From assembly GCF_000372725.1 (NCBI RefSeq), contig NW_005200188.1:65534-129533 (forward strand): DNA of 64,000 nucleotides, read 5' to 3'. A program made the position numbers and the translations under genes. Source of the DNA: Emiliania huxleyi CCMP1516 (Eukaryota; Haptophyta; Isochrysidales; Noelaerhabdaceae). Of this stretch, positions 1 to 10,949 are shown one piece after another. The first letter of the stretch is position 1. Every line of letters starts with the position of its first letter. The notes beneath the pieces are model-generated. The model had not been told where the DNA came from. It saw nothing but the letters and a program-made list of their open reading frames with translations, and did not search any database.

Positions 1-273
1 TCTGCTCCACCCTTGACCTCCCAACACCAGCCTTCATCAGGAGCCCCATCCCTGCCCGTCCCAGCCCTCTCCAGCCGCCGCCTTTGGCCGCACGCCTGCG
101 GCGCCTTCCCAGACCCTTCTCGTAACCTTCCCGGAACCTTCCCTCCAGTCTCGACTAGCTCGCGCTGCAGCAGCACGCCCCGACAGCCCCTGTCGCTCGC
201 ACTGGGCCACCCAGTCCCCCCCCCCCGCCCCCCTCTGCCCACCCCTCTGACCGGCCACACCCAACGATGGTAG

Positions 274-783
274 GCTGCGACCTTCGACCCGCCCTACAAG
301 TGCAAGTGGGTCGCCGTCGCGGACGACGCGGTGAGCTCGCTTGGCTCGGCGCAGAGCCGCATCGACGCGGCCTCGGCTGCACTGGGCGGCCGTGTGGTCG
401 CCCTCCCGACGCGCCAGGCCGCGGGGGCGGGTGCCGGCGCGACGCTGCTCACCACCCTCCTCGCCCCCGGAACTTGGGCCGAGTGCGACAACGAGATCGC
501 GGCGGTGCGCGCAGCGAAGCTGCGCCGCAACCACGGCCACTCGGCCGTCGTCAGCCTGGTGCGCAACGGCCTCGCCGAACGGCTCCTCGCCGTGGGCGCC
601 AAGCCCGAGGTCCTGCGCACGCTCGCGATCGATGAGGGCGACGTGCTCGCCGAGCGGGAGCTCGAGCGGGCGCTCGAGCGGCGCAGCGCGGCGGCGCCTG
701 GCGAGGAGCCGGCGCTCGTGGACCCGGAGGTGGTGCTGGCCGCGCTGCAGGAGGCGGAGGCGGTGGCGCCGGCGGTGGCCTGA
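274..783 (+). CDS. terminal exon of an unknown protein
   Basis: An open frame follows a plausible 3' splice site (pyrimidine-rich run, then GATGGTAG at 266-273) and runs to TGA at 781-783. It encodes about 169 residues in frame with the first base after the AG. The protein is alanine- and arginine-rich. An N-terminal part around [19 protein letters not shown] is followed by helical charged stretches ending in acidic/basic repeats ([13 protein letters not shown]). Third codon positions are almost all G or C, as expected for a real gene here, and the frame is much longer than its rivals. I recognise no family. The upstream exons lie outside the window or in 1-250 where I cannot place them, so this is the 3' end of a gene that starts to the left. 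The acceptor and frame are inferred without transcript support. Confidence 0.5.
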   Translation, partial: AATFDPPYKCKWVAVADDAVSSLGSAQSRIDAASAALGGRVVALPTRQAAGAGAGATLLTTLLAPGTWAECDNEIAAVRAAKLRRNHGHSAVVSLVRNGLAERLLAVGAKPEVLRTLAIDEGDVLAERELERALERRSAAAPGEEPALVDPEVVLAALQEAEAVAPAVA

Positions 784-888
784 TGAGTCCAGAGCCCGGG
801 CTGCCGGGAGGCGCGCGACGCGCAGGCGTTGCGCGAAGAGTGGCACGGGGCGGAGGCCGGCAGCGGCCAGGGACGCGACCGCGGCGGT

Positions 889-940
<52 letters not shown>

Positions 941-1908
941 CATGGGGCCGCGCCTTGAGCCCGAACGCTGTGCAGGGGTGCGCTCGTGCACACCCACGCA
1001 CGCACACACGCACACACGCACACACGCACACACGCACACACGCACACACGCACACACACACAGTCGCACATGCGACATGGCCTGGTTGTCTGGGGGTTTG
1101 GAGCTCCGAGAGAGAGAGGGAGGGGGTGGAGAGAGAGAGAGGGAGAGGCACGAGGGTGGCAGCATGCCGTACTGGAGTGGAGGGGTGGCAGGGAGGGCGG
1201 GGAGTCTCTGCAGGAGCTGTGGCGGGCCGGCGCGCGACTGCACTTCGACCCGCGCGGCGCGGCGCGCAGCTCTTGTGTGCGTGTGGACATCTCCCCCCGT
1301 TGTCGCTCTCCAGTGTTATGTCTCACCCCTCCGCATCGCACTGCAATCCTCGCACGTACTGTTTATTTGTGTAAAGGGTCATCAGGAAGCTGAGACAGAC
1401 ACGTGTTGAGTCACATCGATCTCTGAGGCGGAGAGGCGAGGTGAAAGCGAGCCGCTGCCCCATGCGCGCCACTACACGATTACACACGCACACCGGCTGC
1501 GATCGCTCCGGCGGCTTGATGCCCCTCGCCGGGGAAGCACAGGGCGAGAGGACACTACAGGTACCGCATCCGAGCGCCACGCGCCGGCGAGGCAGGCGGG
1601 GTCCCGGTCGGCAGGGAGGGAGCAGCAGCACGCCGCAGCCCGCCACATCCTCTGCAACGAGAGGACGTACTAAAGATGCTCCCCGTCAGAGAGCCACGAG
1701 CACGAGAGCGGCGCGAGCCGTGCACGAGCCGTGCACGGACGTGGCGCCCCGGCGGCGGAGAGCCGGAGAGGCACCCGGAGCGCCGGCGCGTCGTTCCTAG
1801 AGGTGGAGGCACCCCGAGGAGAAAGGGAGCGGAGTAAACTCCCCGCGCGCCGGGGCCCCCCCCCCCCCCCCCCCCTCCCGCTTCCTCCCCGCCAGCTCAA
1901 TTCGAGCG
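784..1908. other. intergenic spacer with CA-type microsatellites
   Basis: No coding frame is convincing here. The spacer holds a pure (CA)n run at about 893-939, a compound CACACG/CACA run at about 990-1062, a GA-rich patch at 1108-1150 and a C homopolymer near 1857-1875. The histidine/threonine-rich reading frames across it are products of the repeats. Confidence 0.7.
893..939. repeat. (CA)n microsatellite
   Basis: About 23 uninterrupted CA dinucleotides, followed 50 bp later by a second compound tract (990-1062) of alternating CACA and CACG units. Confidence 0.95.
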
Positions 1909-2856
1909 CTAGTCTGCGGGGGGCATGGATGTGGCGCCCTTGAACCACGGCTTCGACTCGTCCCAGGGCCACTCGACGATGGCAGGGCACAGCGGGCACC
2001 GCAGCCGGCCCGCGCGCACAGCCGCCTCAACCTCGGCAGCGGCTCCGGGGCTCTCAAGTTTAGCCGTGATCGCCCTCTTGTCAGCCGGAAGGCCACGCGC
2101 GCGTGCCGCCGAGGCGAGCGCCTCCTTAGCGAGGCAGCTCGAGCAGGCCCTGTGATAGCAGGGCCAGTACATGGCTATCCGGACGGCGCGCCCCGCCTTG
2201 ACATCCTCCTCGCTCGCCACTTCCCCGGTGACGCCGCACATGCAGATGGGGCACGCCGTCACCTCGTCCGTGACGGGCTCGACTCCCTCTCCAATCTTTA
2301 CGCGGTACTCGGCCAGCCAGTCGAGCGCCTCGATCTCGACCCGGAGGAGGGAGGTGTGCGGCACCGCGTCCCAGCGCGCGCAGCGGTTCCAGCAGTCGCC
2401 GTCCTGGTCCGACTTGAGGCGGCGAAAGGTGGCGGCGCGCGCGCGCAGCGTCACGAGAGGCGGAGTCAGGAGCTCCGTCAGTCGCGGCTCCCACGCGTCC
2501 CGCCGCTCCGGCTGCGCGTTCTCCAGCACGAGCGCGTGCACCGTGCGCAGAACAGCGGTGTCTGGGTCAGACTCGATGTCGCGCCAGAAGGAGTCGTCCG
2601 CATCGGTCGAGCCGCCGAGCTCGGCGCCGGCGCGGGACGCGATGCTCACGACGCCCGTGCGGTACGTGGCGGGCATCAGGTCTGTGAGGGCTGCGACCTC
2701 TGCGGGGAGCGGCTCGCACAGCGCCTGCGCCACCGCCGGCTCCGGCGCTGCGCCTTGCGGCCGCCCGGCGGAGGGCGTGGCCCAGCCGAGCCGGGCCGCC
2801 GCTGGAGCGGGGACGGCGGCCCGGCCAGCCGTGGGGCTGTCCGGCGGCTGCCCCAT
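1909..2856 (-). CDS. RING-finger protein, probable E3 ubiquitin ligase
   Basis: A 315-residue protein starting at ATG 2856. An upstream in-frame extension has only a GTG start, so I chose this one. The C-terminal third carries a RING-like zinc-binding pattern: CPIC (about residues 202-205), then CYH (233-235), CSSC (238-241) and, after a long insertion, CPLC near residue 289. That is C-x2-C, C-x-H, C-x2-C, C-x2-C, the RING-HC order, with unusually long second and third loops. RING domains recruit E2 enzymes for ubiquitin transfer. Substrate and location cannot be read from the sequence. The N-terminal 200 residues are helical with no domain I recognise, and no membrane segment is seen. It is transcribed away from the gene starting at 3007, leaving a 150-bp shared promoter region. 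An RNA-binding or structural zinc role is the alternative. Confidence 0.72.
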   Translation of the reverse strand: MGQPPDSPTAGRAAVPAPAAARLGWATPSAGRPQGAAPEPAVAQALCEPLPAEVAALTDLMPATYRTGVVSIASRAGAELGGSTDADDSFWRDIESDPDTAVLRTVHALVLENAQPERRDAWEPRLTELLTPPLVTLRARAATFRRLKSDQDGDCWNRCARWDAVPHTSLLRVEIEALDWLAEYRVKIGEGVEPVTDEVTACPICMCGVTGEVASEEDVKAGRAVRIAMYWPCYHRACSSCLAKEALASAARARGLPADKRAITAKLESPGAAAEVEAAVRAGRLRCPLCPAIVEWPWDESKPWFKGATSMPPAD

Positions 2857-3006
2857 GGCGTGCACGCCGCTGTCCGGAGGCAGCCCGCTAAAGAAAATTG
2901 CTTGTGCTGTTTTCCTTCTACCTCGGCGCACTAGAAAGAAAATCTTTCCCGATCGAAGTTTGTTTTGTGGACGCCGCTTGGCTCCCCGACGGGCCCTTCG
3001 CGTCCG
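2857..3006. promoter_or_regulatory. bidirectional promoter region
   Basis: A 150-bp interval separates the ATGs of two divergent genes (minus at 2856, plus at 3007). It includes a locally AT-richer stretch (about 2889-2965, with TTTTCCTTCT and AAGAAAATCTTT) inside GC-rich DNA, as expected for a shared promoter. No defined element was identified. Confidence 0.45.
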
Positions 3007-3723
3007 ATGGCAGGCTACTGCAGCGCGGCCGAGCTGCGTACGCAGCTGGAAGCCATCGGCCGCGATGGCGACGACTACTCGTCATCGCAGGTGCGCCGGG
3101 CGTACGAGTTGGCGCACCAAATGGCGCCACCGCGCGGCTCGGCGCTGCCGCCGCCGGCGCGAGCGCACCTCATCTTCAATCCGAACGGCCTGCCCCGCAA
3201 CGAGGAAGCGCACCTGTGGATCCTGCTCGAGCCGCAGCGCGTCCCGCGCCTCTGGCTGCAACACATGCGGGAGGCTGGGTCGAGCGAGGCTCGCGTCTCG
3301 CTCGGCATCTCCGTCTTTGACCACAACCTCGCGCAGCTCGCTGCTGGCGCGCCCGTCGACGCGATGGTCGAGCTGATGAAGCCGCAGATGCACGACTCGC
3401 GGACGCTGCTGCGGGGCGGCAAGCGGCTGGTGCGTCTATGCGAGGGAACGGAGGTCACAGCGTCCTCCGATCCGGAGGACGCTGTGCACCTCTTCCTGCG
3501 GCTGCAGCCGGTGGCCGAGGCGCTGGGCATCAAGATGGGGCCTGCGTTCGGCCTGCGCCTCCTGTGGCAGAGGACCCGGCCGCTGCTACCCAAGGACGAC
3601 CGGGAGCCCCGGGACGGGCGCTACGGCCCAGCAGTCCGGTACGTGGACAACAGGGGCGCATATCACGGGTACCGCGTGCAGTTTGTGGAGTGCCCACTGT
3701 CTGTGCAGGCGCTGCGGGGTTAA
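3007..3723 (+). CDS. unknown protein, 238 aa
   Basis: An intact single-exon frame from ATG 3007 to TAA 3721-3723. It begins MAGYCSAAELRTQLEAIG, reads as a globular mixed alpha/beta protein (for example the stretch ARVSLGISVFDHNLAQL), and has no signal peptide or membrane helix. A GTG-started extension to 2965 exists but the ATG fits better. I do not recognise a family. It is divergent from the RING-finger gene and may share its promoter, but that says nothing firm about function. Strong GC bias at third positions and the absence of a comparable frame on the other strand support it being coding. Confidence 0.6.
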   Translation: MAGYCSAAELRTQLEAIGRDGDDYSSSQVRRAYELAHQMAPPRGSALPPPARAHLIFNPNGLPRNEEAHLWILLEPQRVPRLWLQHMREAGSSEARVSLGISVFDHNLAQLAAGAPVDAMVELMKPQMHDSRTLLRGGKRLVRLCEGTEVTASSDPEDAVHLFLRLQPVAEALGIKMGPAFGLRLLWQRTRPLLPKDDREPRDGRYGPAVRYVDNRGAYHGYRVQFVECPLSVQALRG

Positions 3724-5145
3724 GCTAAGAAAGCAAGCCTTTGCTCTCATTGCAGGGTTGCGAGGGCCGCCGAGAGCCATTGGTTTTCTAAAATCTCTCC
3801 CTGGAGAAGGGGAGCGTCACAAAACATGAGAGCGAGCTGTGAAGAGCGTGAATTCGACAAGCGAGGGCAGGTTTGCTTTCTTTTTGTTCGGCAGCGTTCC
3901 CCTTCGAACAAAAAGAAGAAAACCAAGCCGCCGCCTCCGCCTCCGCCATTCCGCGCTCGAAGGCAACCCTGGCGGCACACGTGGGTCGCCGCGACTGGAA
4001 TGGCGGAGGCGAGGAGTATTGCCGTCCGGTCCCTCCTCACCGCCGGGCGTGCAGGCGAAAGCCAGCGCGCGCGGCACCAGCCGCTTGCGCGGCACAACAG
4101 CAACGACGGAGCGGCGCCTCCCGCCCTGCCTTCTGCCCCGCCTCCCGGCCGCCCGCATGCGAACTCGCCGGAGATCGCTGCGGAGGGGGTGGCGGGAAGT
4201 GTCCGCGGAGCACCTCCTCGACATAAACTCTCTTTCCCCACGGCGCACGCGCTCGAGGCGGCGCAGGCGGCAGCGCGGCTGAGCGGCTGGCACTGAGGCC
4301 AGCGGACGGCGCGTGCCACCGCTGCCGCCTGCGCCCGGGCCGTGCCGTGCTCGCACGCCCCTCCGTACCCGCATGCCGCGGCCACACCCCGTGCCGTACG
4401 CCGCACAACTCTCCCGCTCCTCTTGCATGAGTACAGGATATACGTCGGTGTGTCAACCCAGGGGGTGCATTGCCGCATGCCATGCCACGCCGCGCCGCGC
4501 CGCAAGCCACACCGCGCCGCACGCCAGTCCCGAGGTGAACGTGTATTCCTCGCGCTCCCGTGCTCGGGGCCAGTGTGTGACGCCCCCGTCGGTCTCCCGC
4601 CGCGCGCGACTTGTGCCTTCTTTTTACGTTTTCCTTTTTTAAAACCTCGGGTACGTTCGTAAGAGCTACAGACATACACGGTCTGCCCAAACGACGCCTG
4701 TGAATAGGCGACCCTCGGTTGACGAGCCTCTCATGGCCATGCGCCATGGTCTCTCGCTCGTCGTCCACCGCCGCTGACGCCACCCAGGTGCCGCTGCCGC
4801 GCTGCCACCCCAACGATGCGCGCCCCCGCCCAACACACCCACCCCCCCGGCACTACCCCCAGCGGCACCGGCAAAAATGTGGAAACCGTCGCCGACGGCC
4901 GATCATCCAAAGCGGCGGCACTTGGTAAAAATGAACCGGCTCGCACAGGACGCGGCACTAACGGGGCACCGTCACTAAGTCGAGTGCACGTGGGCGTGCC
5001 GCCATTGCGCTGCAGAGTGCCGTGTGGTGACCGAGCTGACGCGGACTGACCGGTCCCCGGTGACTGACCTGTGGTCGCCGGACGGTCAGGAAGCTCAACG
5101 AATGCGACTATATGCCTCTGTGTGGCAGACTGATGCACATGCAGG
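3724..5145. other. intergenic spacer, no supported gene
   Basis: I see no protein family or RNA gene. It contains a perfect 13-bp inverted repeat (3878-3890 with 3905-3917, TTCTTTTTGTTCG and its complement, 14-nt loop), which could form a hairpin. The long frames on both strands are low-complexity R/A/P-rich readings. Confidence 0.55.
3878..3917. repeat. perfect 13-bp hairpin
   Basis: TTCTTTTTGTTCG is followed by a 14-nt loop and the exact reverse complement. It lies 150 bp downstream of the stop of the 3007-3723 gene. It could be a terminator-like or 3'-processing structure, or chance. Confidence 0.4.
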
Positions 5146-5990
5146 GGTGCGTGCCGCCGTCTCGGCTTGTCCTCTCCCTCAGGACTGTTGACACAGCCTC
5201 GAGTTCGGCAGCCACCCCCTGCAGGGTGCCAATGCATGAATGCGCATGTCAGCTAGGCGTGCCGGCGCACCTGGAGGGCCACTGCTTGATGTGACACATA
5301 CGCGGGTGTGCCGCCGTCTCGGCGTGTCCTCTCCCTGGGAGTGTTGACGCTGCCTCGAGTTCGGCAGCCGCCCGCTGGAGAGAGCCTGTGGGGGTGGAGC
5401 TGGACAAGAACTGGAGCGCGAGTGGCAATCAGGGCGTCGTTGACCTAGCGAGGACCTGCACGGTGGGGGATGGATGTGGCACCTGTGGGGGTGTGCCGCC
5501 GTCTCGGCGTGTCCTCTCCCTGGGAGTGTTGACGCTGCCTCGAGTTCGGCAGCCGCCCGCTGGAGAGAGCCTGTGGGGGTGGAGCTGGACAAGAACTGGA
5601 GCGCGAGTGGCAATCAGGGCGTCGTTGACCTAGCGAGGACCTGCACGGTGGGGGATGGATGTGGCACCTGTGGGGGTGTGCCGCCGTCTCGGCGTGTCCT
5701 CTCCCTGGGAGTGTTGACGCTGCCTCGAGTTCGGCAGCCGCCCGCTGGAGAGAGCCTGTGGTCGTGGAGCTGGACTAGAACTGGAGCGCGAGTGGCAATC
5801 AGGGCGTGGTTGACCTAGCGAGGACCTGCACGGTGGGGGATGGATGTGGCACCTGTGGGGGTGTGCCGCCGTCTCGGCGTGTCCTCTCCCTGGGAGTGTT
5901 GACGCTGCCTCGAGTTCGGCAGCCGCCCGCTGGAGAGAGCCTGTGGTCGTGGAGCTGGAGAAAGACTGGACTGCGGACGGCAATCAGCAC
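5146..5990. repeat. 185-bp tandem repeat array
   Basis: The block GTGTGCCGCCGTCTCGGCGT recurs at 5306, 5491, 5676 and 5861, giving an exact 185-bp period over about 3.7 near-identical units. A degenerate first unit starts near 5147. Because 185 is not a multiple of three, the similar peptides read through it rotate frames, which argues against coding. Confidence 0.95.
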
Positions 5991-6012
5991 ATGTGTTGGC
6001 CTACGTGCCAGA

Positions 6013-6135
6013 AGAGAGAATACAGAGAGAAGAGAGAATAAAGAGAGAAGAGAGAATACAGAGAGAAGAGAGAATAAAGAGAGAGAGAAGAGAGAGAAGA
6101 GAGAGAAGAGAGAGAAGAGAGAGAGAGAAGAGAAG

Positions 6136-6199
<64 letters not shown>

Positions 6200-6417
6200 G
6201 GGAGAGAGGGAAGAAGAGAGAAGAGAGAGAGAGCGAAGAAAGAGAGAAGGGAGGGAAGCGGAAGAGAGAAGAGAGAGAGAGAAGGGAGGGAAGGGAGGAC
6301 ACAGAGAGGAAAGAGAGGGAAGGGAGGGAAGAGTCAAGAGACGGAGAGAGAGAGTGAAGATATAGAGAAGAGAGAGAGAGCAGAGAGAGAAAAGAGAGAG
6401 AGAAGAGAGAGAAGGAA
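6013..6417. repeat. purine (AGAG) tract
   Basis: About 400 bp of almost pure purine on the plus strand: AGAGAGAA/AGAGAATA units, a perfect (AG)n core at about 6145-6196, then GGGAGGGAA variants. Long Arg/Glu and Ser/Leu reading frames here are repeat artefacts. Confidence 0.95.
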
Positions 6418-6929
6418 ACGCACTCTTGCACAGAGCCTCAGAGGTCACAAGGCATAGCTCACACCTCAGAGATCCTAAGATGAGAGAGATTTTAAACAAA
6501 ACAACTCTCTCTCTCAGCAGACAGGCTCGACACAGGTGCGAATTGGCGCGTGCTAGCACTATGAGAGAGATTTTTAGCACCAAACAACTCTTAAAGGCCT
6601 ATTTCAGAGCTTGGGGACGCACGTGCGTCATTGGGACTCGTGGCGCCTCCCAGGCCCGCCGCAGCGGTCCCATGGGTACCTGGCGTCCGTACCGGTCCAC
6701 GGGCTGGCCCTGGGCACATTCGGACCGAACTCGCTGCGCAATCCGGTCTCGGTGTTGCTGTCGGCGGCCGGCAGCCCTCGGGGGTCGAGTAGCAGGATGT
6801 CGCAAAACTTTGCCACACGTGCTCGAGCGTCGAGCTTCCGGCGTTCCCAGTCGCAACTACCTCCGGCGAGGTGGCTGACGTTGCACAATCACATCGGCGG
6901 CGCACTCGGAGAGCACCAGTGCTCTTTCG

Positions 6930-8370
6930 GTGGGCTGTCGTGGGGTGGTGCACGACACGCATTGAGAGGAGCCGAGAGAAGCAGCGGCTGTGGGGCTTCC
7001 ACGGCTGCCAAAGGGTGGTTCACGACTACTCTGAGCAGGGCTGTGCTTTGGTGGGGTTGTGCTTGAGCATGTGTGAAGTGGGAGTGCGTGCCGGCGGTGT
7101 CTGTGGGTGAAACTGGCGTGTGTGAGGCCGTAAGAGCCGTGGTATGAGCCAGAGTGAGCTTCATCACCCGAGAAAAGTGCGGTCTGGGACAGCTCAGGCT
7201 TGCTTTTGATGGGCCTGGGCCAGGAGAGCGACAGAGAGGGCGAGGTGGTGAGCTGGTAAGCCGATTCGTCGGCACCTGGACGTGACGCGACATGAACTCG
7301 TGCCGAAAAGCGCCGTTTGTGGCTAGTGCTCCAAACTTCGGGAGAGAAGGCCTACATATTATGACTGTATCTATGCGCCTGGTGCGTGAGGGCTGTGGAA
7401 CAGGACATTTCACAGTCGATGGCGCCGATAATGACCTCCGGAAAGCCCTCACAATCGCGTCGGATGGGGTCCACCGGGGGGGCAATCTCGAATCCACTCC
7501 GTGGCATCACGAGCCAATGTGAGCTTGAAGACCCGAGATAAGTGCGGTTCGGGACAGCTCGGGCGTGCTACTGATGGGCCTAGGCCAGGAGAGCGACAGA
7601 GAGGGCGAGGTGGTGAGCCGAGAGCAGGAAATAGCGCTTCGTGGCACTTGCATCACGAAAAGGTCACACGCGGACTCTCCAGCGTCTCAGCTCACCACCT
7701 CGCCCTCTCTGTCGCTCTCCTGGCCCAGGCCCATCAGTAGCAAGCCCGAGCTGTCCCGAACCGCACTTATCTCGGGTCTTCAAGCTCACATTGGCTCGTG
7801 ATGCTCCGGTGTAGGGCTCGAGAGCACTCCCGGTGGCCCCGTGCCGAGCGATTGTGAGGGCTTTCCGGAGGTCATTATCGGCGCCATCGACTGTGAAATG
7901 TCCTGTTCCACAGCCCTCACGCACCAGGCGCATAGATACAGTCATAATATGTAGGCCTTCTCTCCCAATCTTTTGAGCACTAGCCGCAAACGGCGCTTCT
8001 TGGCACTTCATCGTGACACGTCCAGGTGCCGACGAAGCGGCTTCCCAGCTCACCTCCTCGCCTTCTCTGCCGCTCTCCTGGCCCAGTCCCATCAGTATCA
8101 AGTCTGATCTGTCCCAAACCGTCCTTATCTTGGGTGATGAAGCCCACTCTGGCTCATACCACGGCTCTTACGGCCTCACACGCGCCAGTTTCACCCACAG
8201 ACACCGCCGGCACGCACTCCCACTTCACACATGCTCAAGCACAACCCCATCAAAGCACAGCCCTGCTCAGAATGGGCAAGGGCTACCACTTGGTGGCCCT
8301 GGTAGCCGCTGGCTCGCCACTTGACTCGGCTCCTCTGCAGCGGTCTCGCGCTCTCGCCACGACAGCACGC
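6930..8370. mobile_element. 1.4-kb imperfect palindrome (foldback-like element)
   Basis: The arms at about 7030-7620 and 7685-8275 are inverted copies of one another. For example, CTGAGCAGGGCTGTGCTTTG at 7032 has its complement near 8255-8275, and weaker similarity continues outward to about 6930 and 8370. The spacer is about 65 bp. Each arm also holds two direct copies of a 95-bp block (7158 and 7520 on the left; mirrored at 7688 and 8050). A stretch reading GREGLHIMTVSMRLVREGCG is open in both arms, plus strand on the left and minus on the right. I read this as a foldback-type transposon or inverted duplication. No target duplication or transposase was found. Confidence 0.75.
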
Positions 8371-9029
8371 CGACGGCAAGCTTTGAGGTCCGTCTGGTCG
8401 ACCTGCTGTGGCCACAGCCGCCCCTCACATGCAGCTCGTACCAGAACTCGACACTGGGCCCGCAAGGGCTTGGTCGTGGCGGCGTGTGTGAAGGATGCGC
8501 GGCCGAGCCGCTGGCGCTGCTACAGCGGCGCGAGAAGCAGGCAGCGGCGCGACACCCGGTCGGTCGAGTCTGGCCGTTCTCTCGACGCCGGCCGGCGAGG
8601 GTGGCGGCCTGTGGCCGGCTGGTGGGCGGAGAGCAGCCAGGAGGACTCCAGAGTAGCCAGCAACACGAAGCAACGGGTGAGCGCACAGCGAGCGCGAACA
8701 CACCTCTGACTCACGGGCCATTTGTTTTTTTTTGAGATCCTGAGACTCTAGCGGGACAGATCCGGCTGAGACTCTAGGCTGAGTCTCTAGGACGCGGGCA
8801 GATTAGATCTCCTGAGACTCTTAGCCGCGCGGGGAGGTACTGCTCCGCCTGGTACCTCGAGGTCACCTCGACGCGGTAGACGTGCACGCCTTGGGTGTGT
8901 AGAGAGTTTTTGATTTTTTTCTTCAATAACGAGTATGAATACTCGAAAAAAACGAACGTGATTGGATGGATCAAATGTCGTCGCCAAAAACGACGGTCGC
9001 TCTACCGACCGGCCGTCGCCAGCGCCCCA

Positions 9030-10949
9030 ATGGACCTCAGCACTCAGTCGGACCCCTCATTCAGCTCGGACGAGGAGGAGGCGGGCGCGTCGGTGGAGAA
9101 CCGGAGCGCCTCGCCCGCCTCCGGGTCGAGCGACAACAAGCGGAAGCGGTCCGGCAAGAGCCGGAGGCGGAGGAACCAGCGGGGCGGCTTCACGACGCTC
9201 TTCCACAGGGGCGCCAGCTTCGCGGCCGGCGTGTGGGGAGGGCTGGTGAGGCGGGTCGTGGAGGAGCAATGGGGCACCACCTACCAGCGGCGCTGCAAGC
9301 TGATGGTGATCGACTTTGATCAAGCCACCCACCGCGGCTGCGATGAGCTCGAGGCGGGCGCCGTCTGGTGCAAACCCAACGCCGCCACCGTCCTGCACGT
9401 GCCGCTGCCGCAGACTGCCTTGCGAGTGCAGTCTGGCGAGGTGACTGAGCAGCAGCGCACCGAGCTGTACAAGGGGCAGCCCGTCGTGGCGGTGGCCGTC
9501 TTCATCTGCACGCGCGGGCCGGGTCCGAGCAACCACCGGCCGCTCGACCGTGCCATCAACCGCTGCCGCACGCTGCTCTGCGAGCTGGATCACCGACGCC
9601 TGAGGGCCGCCTGGGTGCAGGGCGTCATCCGCCTCAACGACACCCAGATCCGCGACTTGGTGCGCGGCCACTTCCGGCTCGGCGCGGGCTGGGCCGAGCT
9701 GGCGTGCGCCTCCTACCGGCTGTGCAACGGCGTGCCGCAGGAGAGGGGAGCCGCGCGCATGTGGTGGCCGCGCATCTCTGCTTCCCACAGCCGTGGCTCT
9801 CCCGCCCTCCTCGCGCTGTGGCTGCCTCTGATGTCGGCGGCGCTCGAGGTGGCAACGGAGCTGCCGATCGGCCCCGGCGGCGCGCGCTGCGTGGTGGAGG
9901 ACCTCCAGGCCACCGTCGGCTGCCTTGTCTTCCCCTACGAGGTGGAGCTCGTGGGCGACGCGGGCCAGCCGTGGGACGACAACGCGCCCGACGGGCGGCC
10001 CCGGCTGCGCGCCATTAAGCCGGAGAACCGGCTGGCGTGCAGCTGCATGCAGCGCTGCTCCTTCCTGCTGGCCCAGGGCGCGGAGGCGGCCGAGGAGACG
10101 GTGGCCGACTGCTGCAACCTCCCTGATGGCGTGGTGCGCTACCACATCAACGAGCACGGCAAGACGCTCGTCCACATCGACCCTCGCGACGCCGGCATCA
10201 GGGCGCAGCTGCTCGGCGCAGACGCGGCGGTGGCCGCCGGGGTGGAGGTGGTCCGGTGCGCGCGCGGGCAGCGGCACCAGCCTGCCGCCCTCGCTGCCCA
10301 GCCCGACTTCTTCCAGCTGGTGGTGGTGATCTACCACGGCTGCTCTGAGGCGGAGGCGCTCGCCGTGGTGGGGCTGAGCGAGGACGAGTTGAGCGCCATC
10401 TTCTACGCCCCTCGCCAGGACGAGGGCGTCTGCATGGCCATCTACCTGCTCGACTTTTCCGCCCGCTACCACGGCAACCCAGTGCCGGCTGGGGCGCTGC
10501 CCCCCAAGGCGTGGGCCCTGCGCGCGACCCCCTACGCCACCGTCCACGGCGCGACGTGGGCGCGGCGCATCGCGAGGATGGAGCCGCGGCGGGCGGCCTT
10601 GTACCTGCGCAGCCTGGCGGGGCTGGAGGGTGCCGTGCCGCTGAACTGCCTCGAGCGAGAGGCCAAGCAGGCTGGCAGCAGCAGCAGCGATTCCGCCGAG
10701 AGCACCCCCCCCTCCGAGGACACCTCCCAATCGTCCGCCGCGGCCGACCTGGAGGGCCAGATGGTCAAGATGGCCCTGCCCAAGGACGACCCCATTGGGA
10801 GCCACATCCTCGGCCTTGTCACCGGGACGGGGTCGGGTAAGGACCGCCGCTACTGGGTCGAGGCACTGGCAGGCGGCCACTGGCGGCGGCTGGACCCTTC
10901 CTTGGCGGAGGAGGCGTCGCCCCCTCCGCGCCGCGGGCGCCGCGCCTAG
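9030..10949 (+). CDS. orphan protein, 639 aa
   Basis: A long intact frame from ATG 9030 to TAG 10947-10949. Residues 1-50 are Ser/Asp/Glu-rich, then comes a basic patch (KRKRSGKSRRRRNQR) that could be a nuclear localisation signal, then a globular region of about 520 residues with scattered Cys and Trp. A Ser-rich linker (SSSSDSAESTPPSEDTSQSS) precedes a C-terminal module of about 60 residues (DPIGSHILGLVTGTGSGKDR to the end). I recognise no domain. Codon use matches the host (very high GC3). Its position next to the foldback element and the basic N-terminus would be compatible with a domesticated mobile-element protein, but no catalytic triad is visible, so this is only an idea. Confidence 0.6.
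   Translation: MDLSTQSDPSFSSDEEEAGASVENRSASPASGSSDNKRKRSGKSRRRRNQRGGFTTLFHRGASFAAGVWGGLVRRVVEEQWGTTYQRRCKLMVIDFDQATHRGCDELEAGAVWCKPNAATVLHVPLPQTALRVQSGEVTEQQRTELYKGQPVVAVAVFICTRGPGPSNHRPLDRAINRCRTLLCELDHRRLRAAWVQGVIRLNDTQIRDLVRGHFRLGAGWAELACASYRLCNGVPQERGAARMWWPRISASHSRGSPALLALWLPLMSAALEVATELPIGPGGARCVVEDLQATVGCLVFPYEVELVGDAGQPWDDNAPDGRPRLRAIKPENRLACSCMQRCSFLLAQGAEAAEETVADCCNLPDGVVRYHINEHGKTLVHIDPRDAGIRAQLLGADAAVAAGVEVVRCARGQRHQPAALAAQPDFFQLVVVIYHGCSEAEALAVVGLSEDELSAIFYAPRQDEGVCMAIYLLDFSARYHGNPVPAGALPPKAWALRATPYATVHGATWARRIARMEPRRAALYLRSLAGLEGAVPLNCLEREAKQAGSSSSDSAESTPPSEDTSQSSAAADLEGQMVKMALPKDDPIGSHILGLVTGTGSGKDRRYWVEALAGGHWRRLDPSLAEEASPPPRRGRRA

Noticed and set aside
829..1409. His/Thr-rich and Cys/Val-rich frames of 130-285 codons
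   Set aside because: They translate CA/CG microsatellites; all frames stay open because the repeat has no stops.
3747..4679. Long overlapping frames at 3.7-4.8 kb on both strands
   Set aside because: No motif, mutually overlapping, Arg/Ala/Gly-rich; not distinguishable from GC-rich noise.
5993..6583. Arg/Glu and Ser/Leu frames up to 200 codons
   Set aside because: Purine tract artefact, open in several frames at once.
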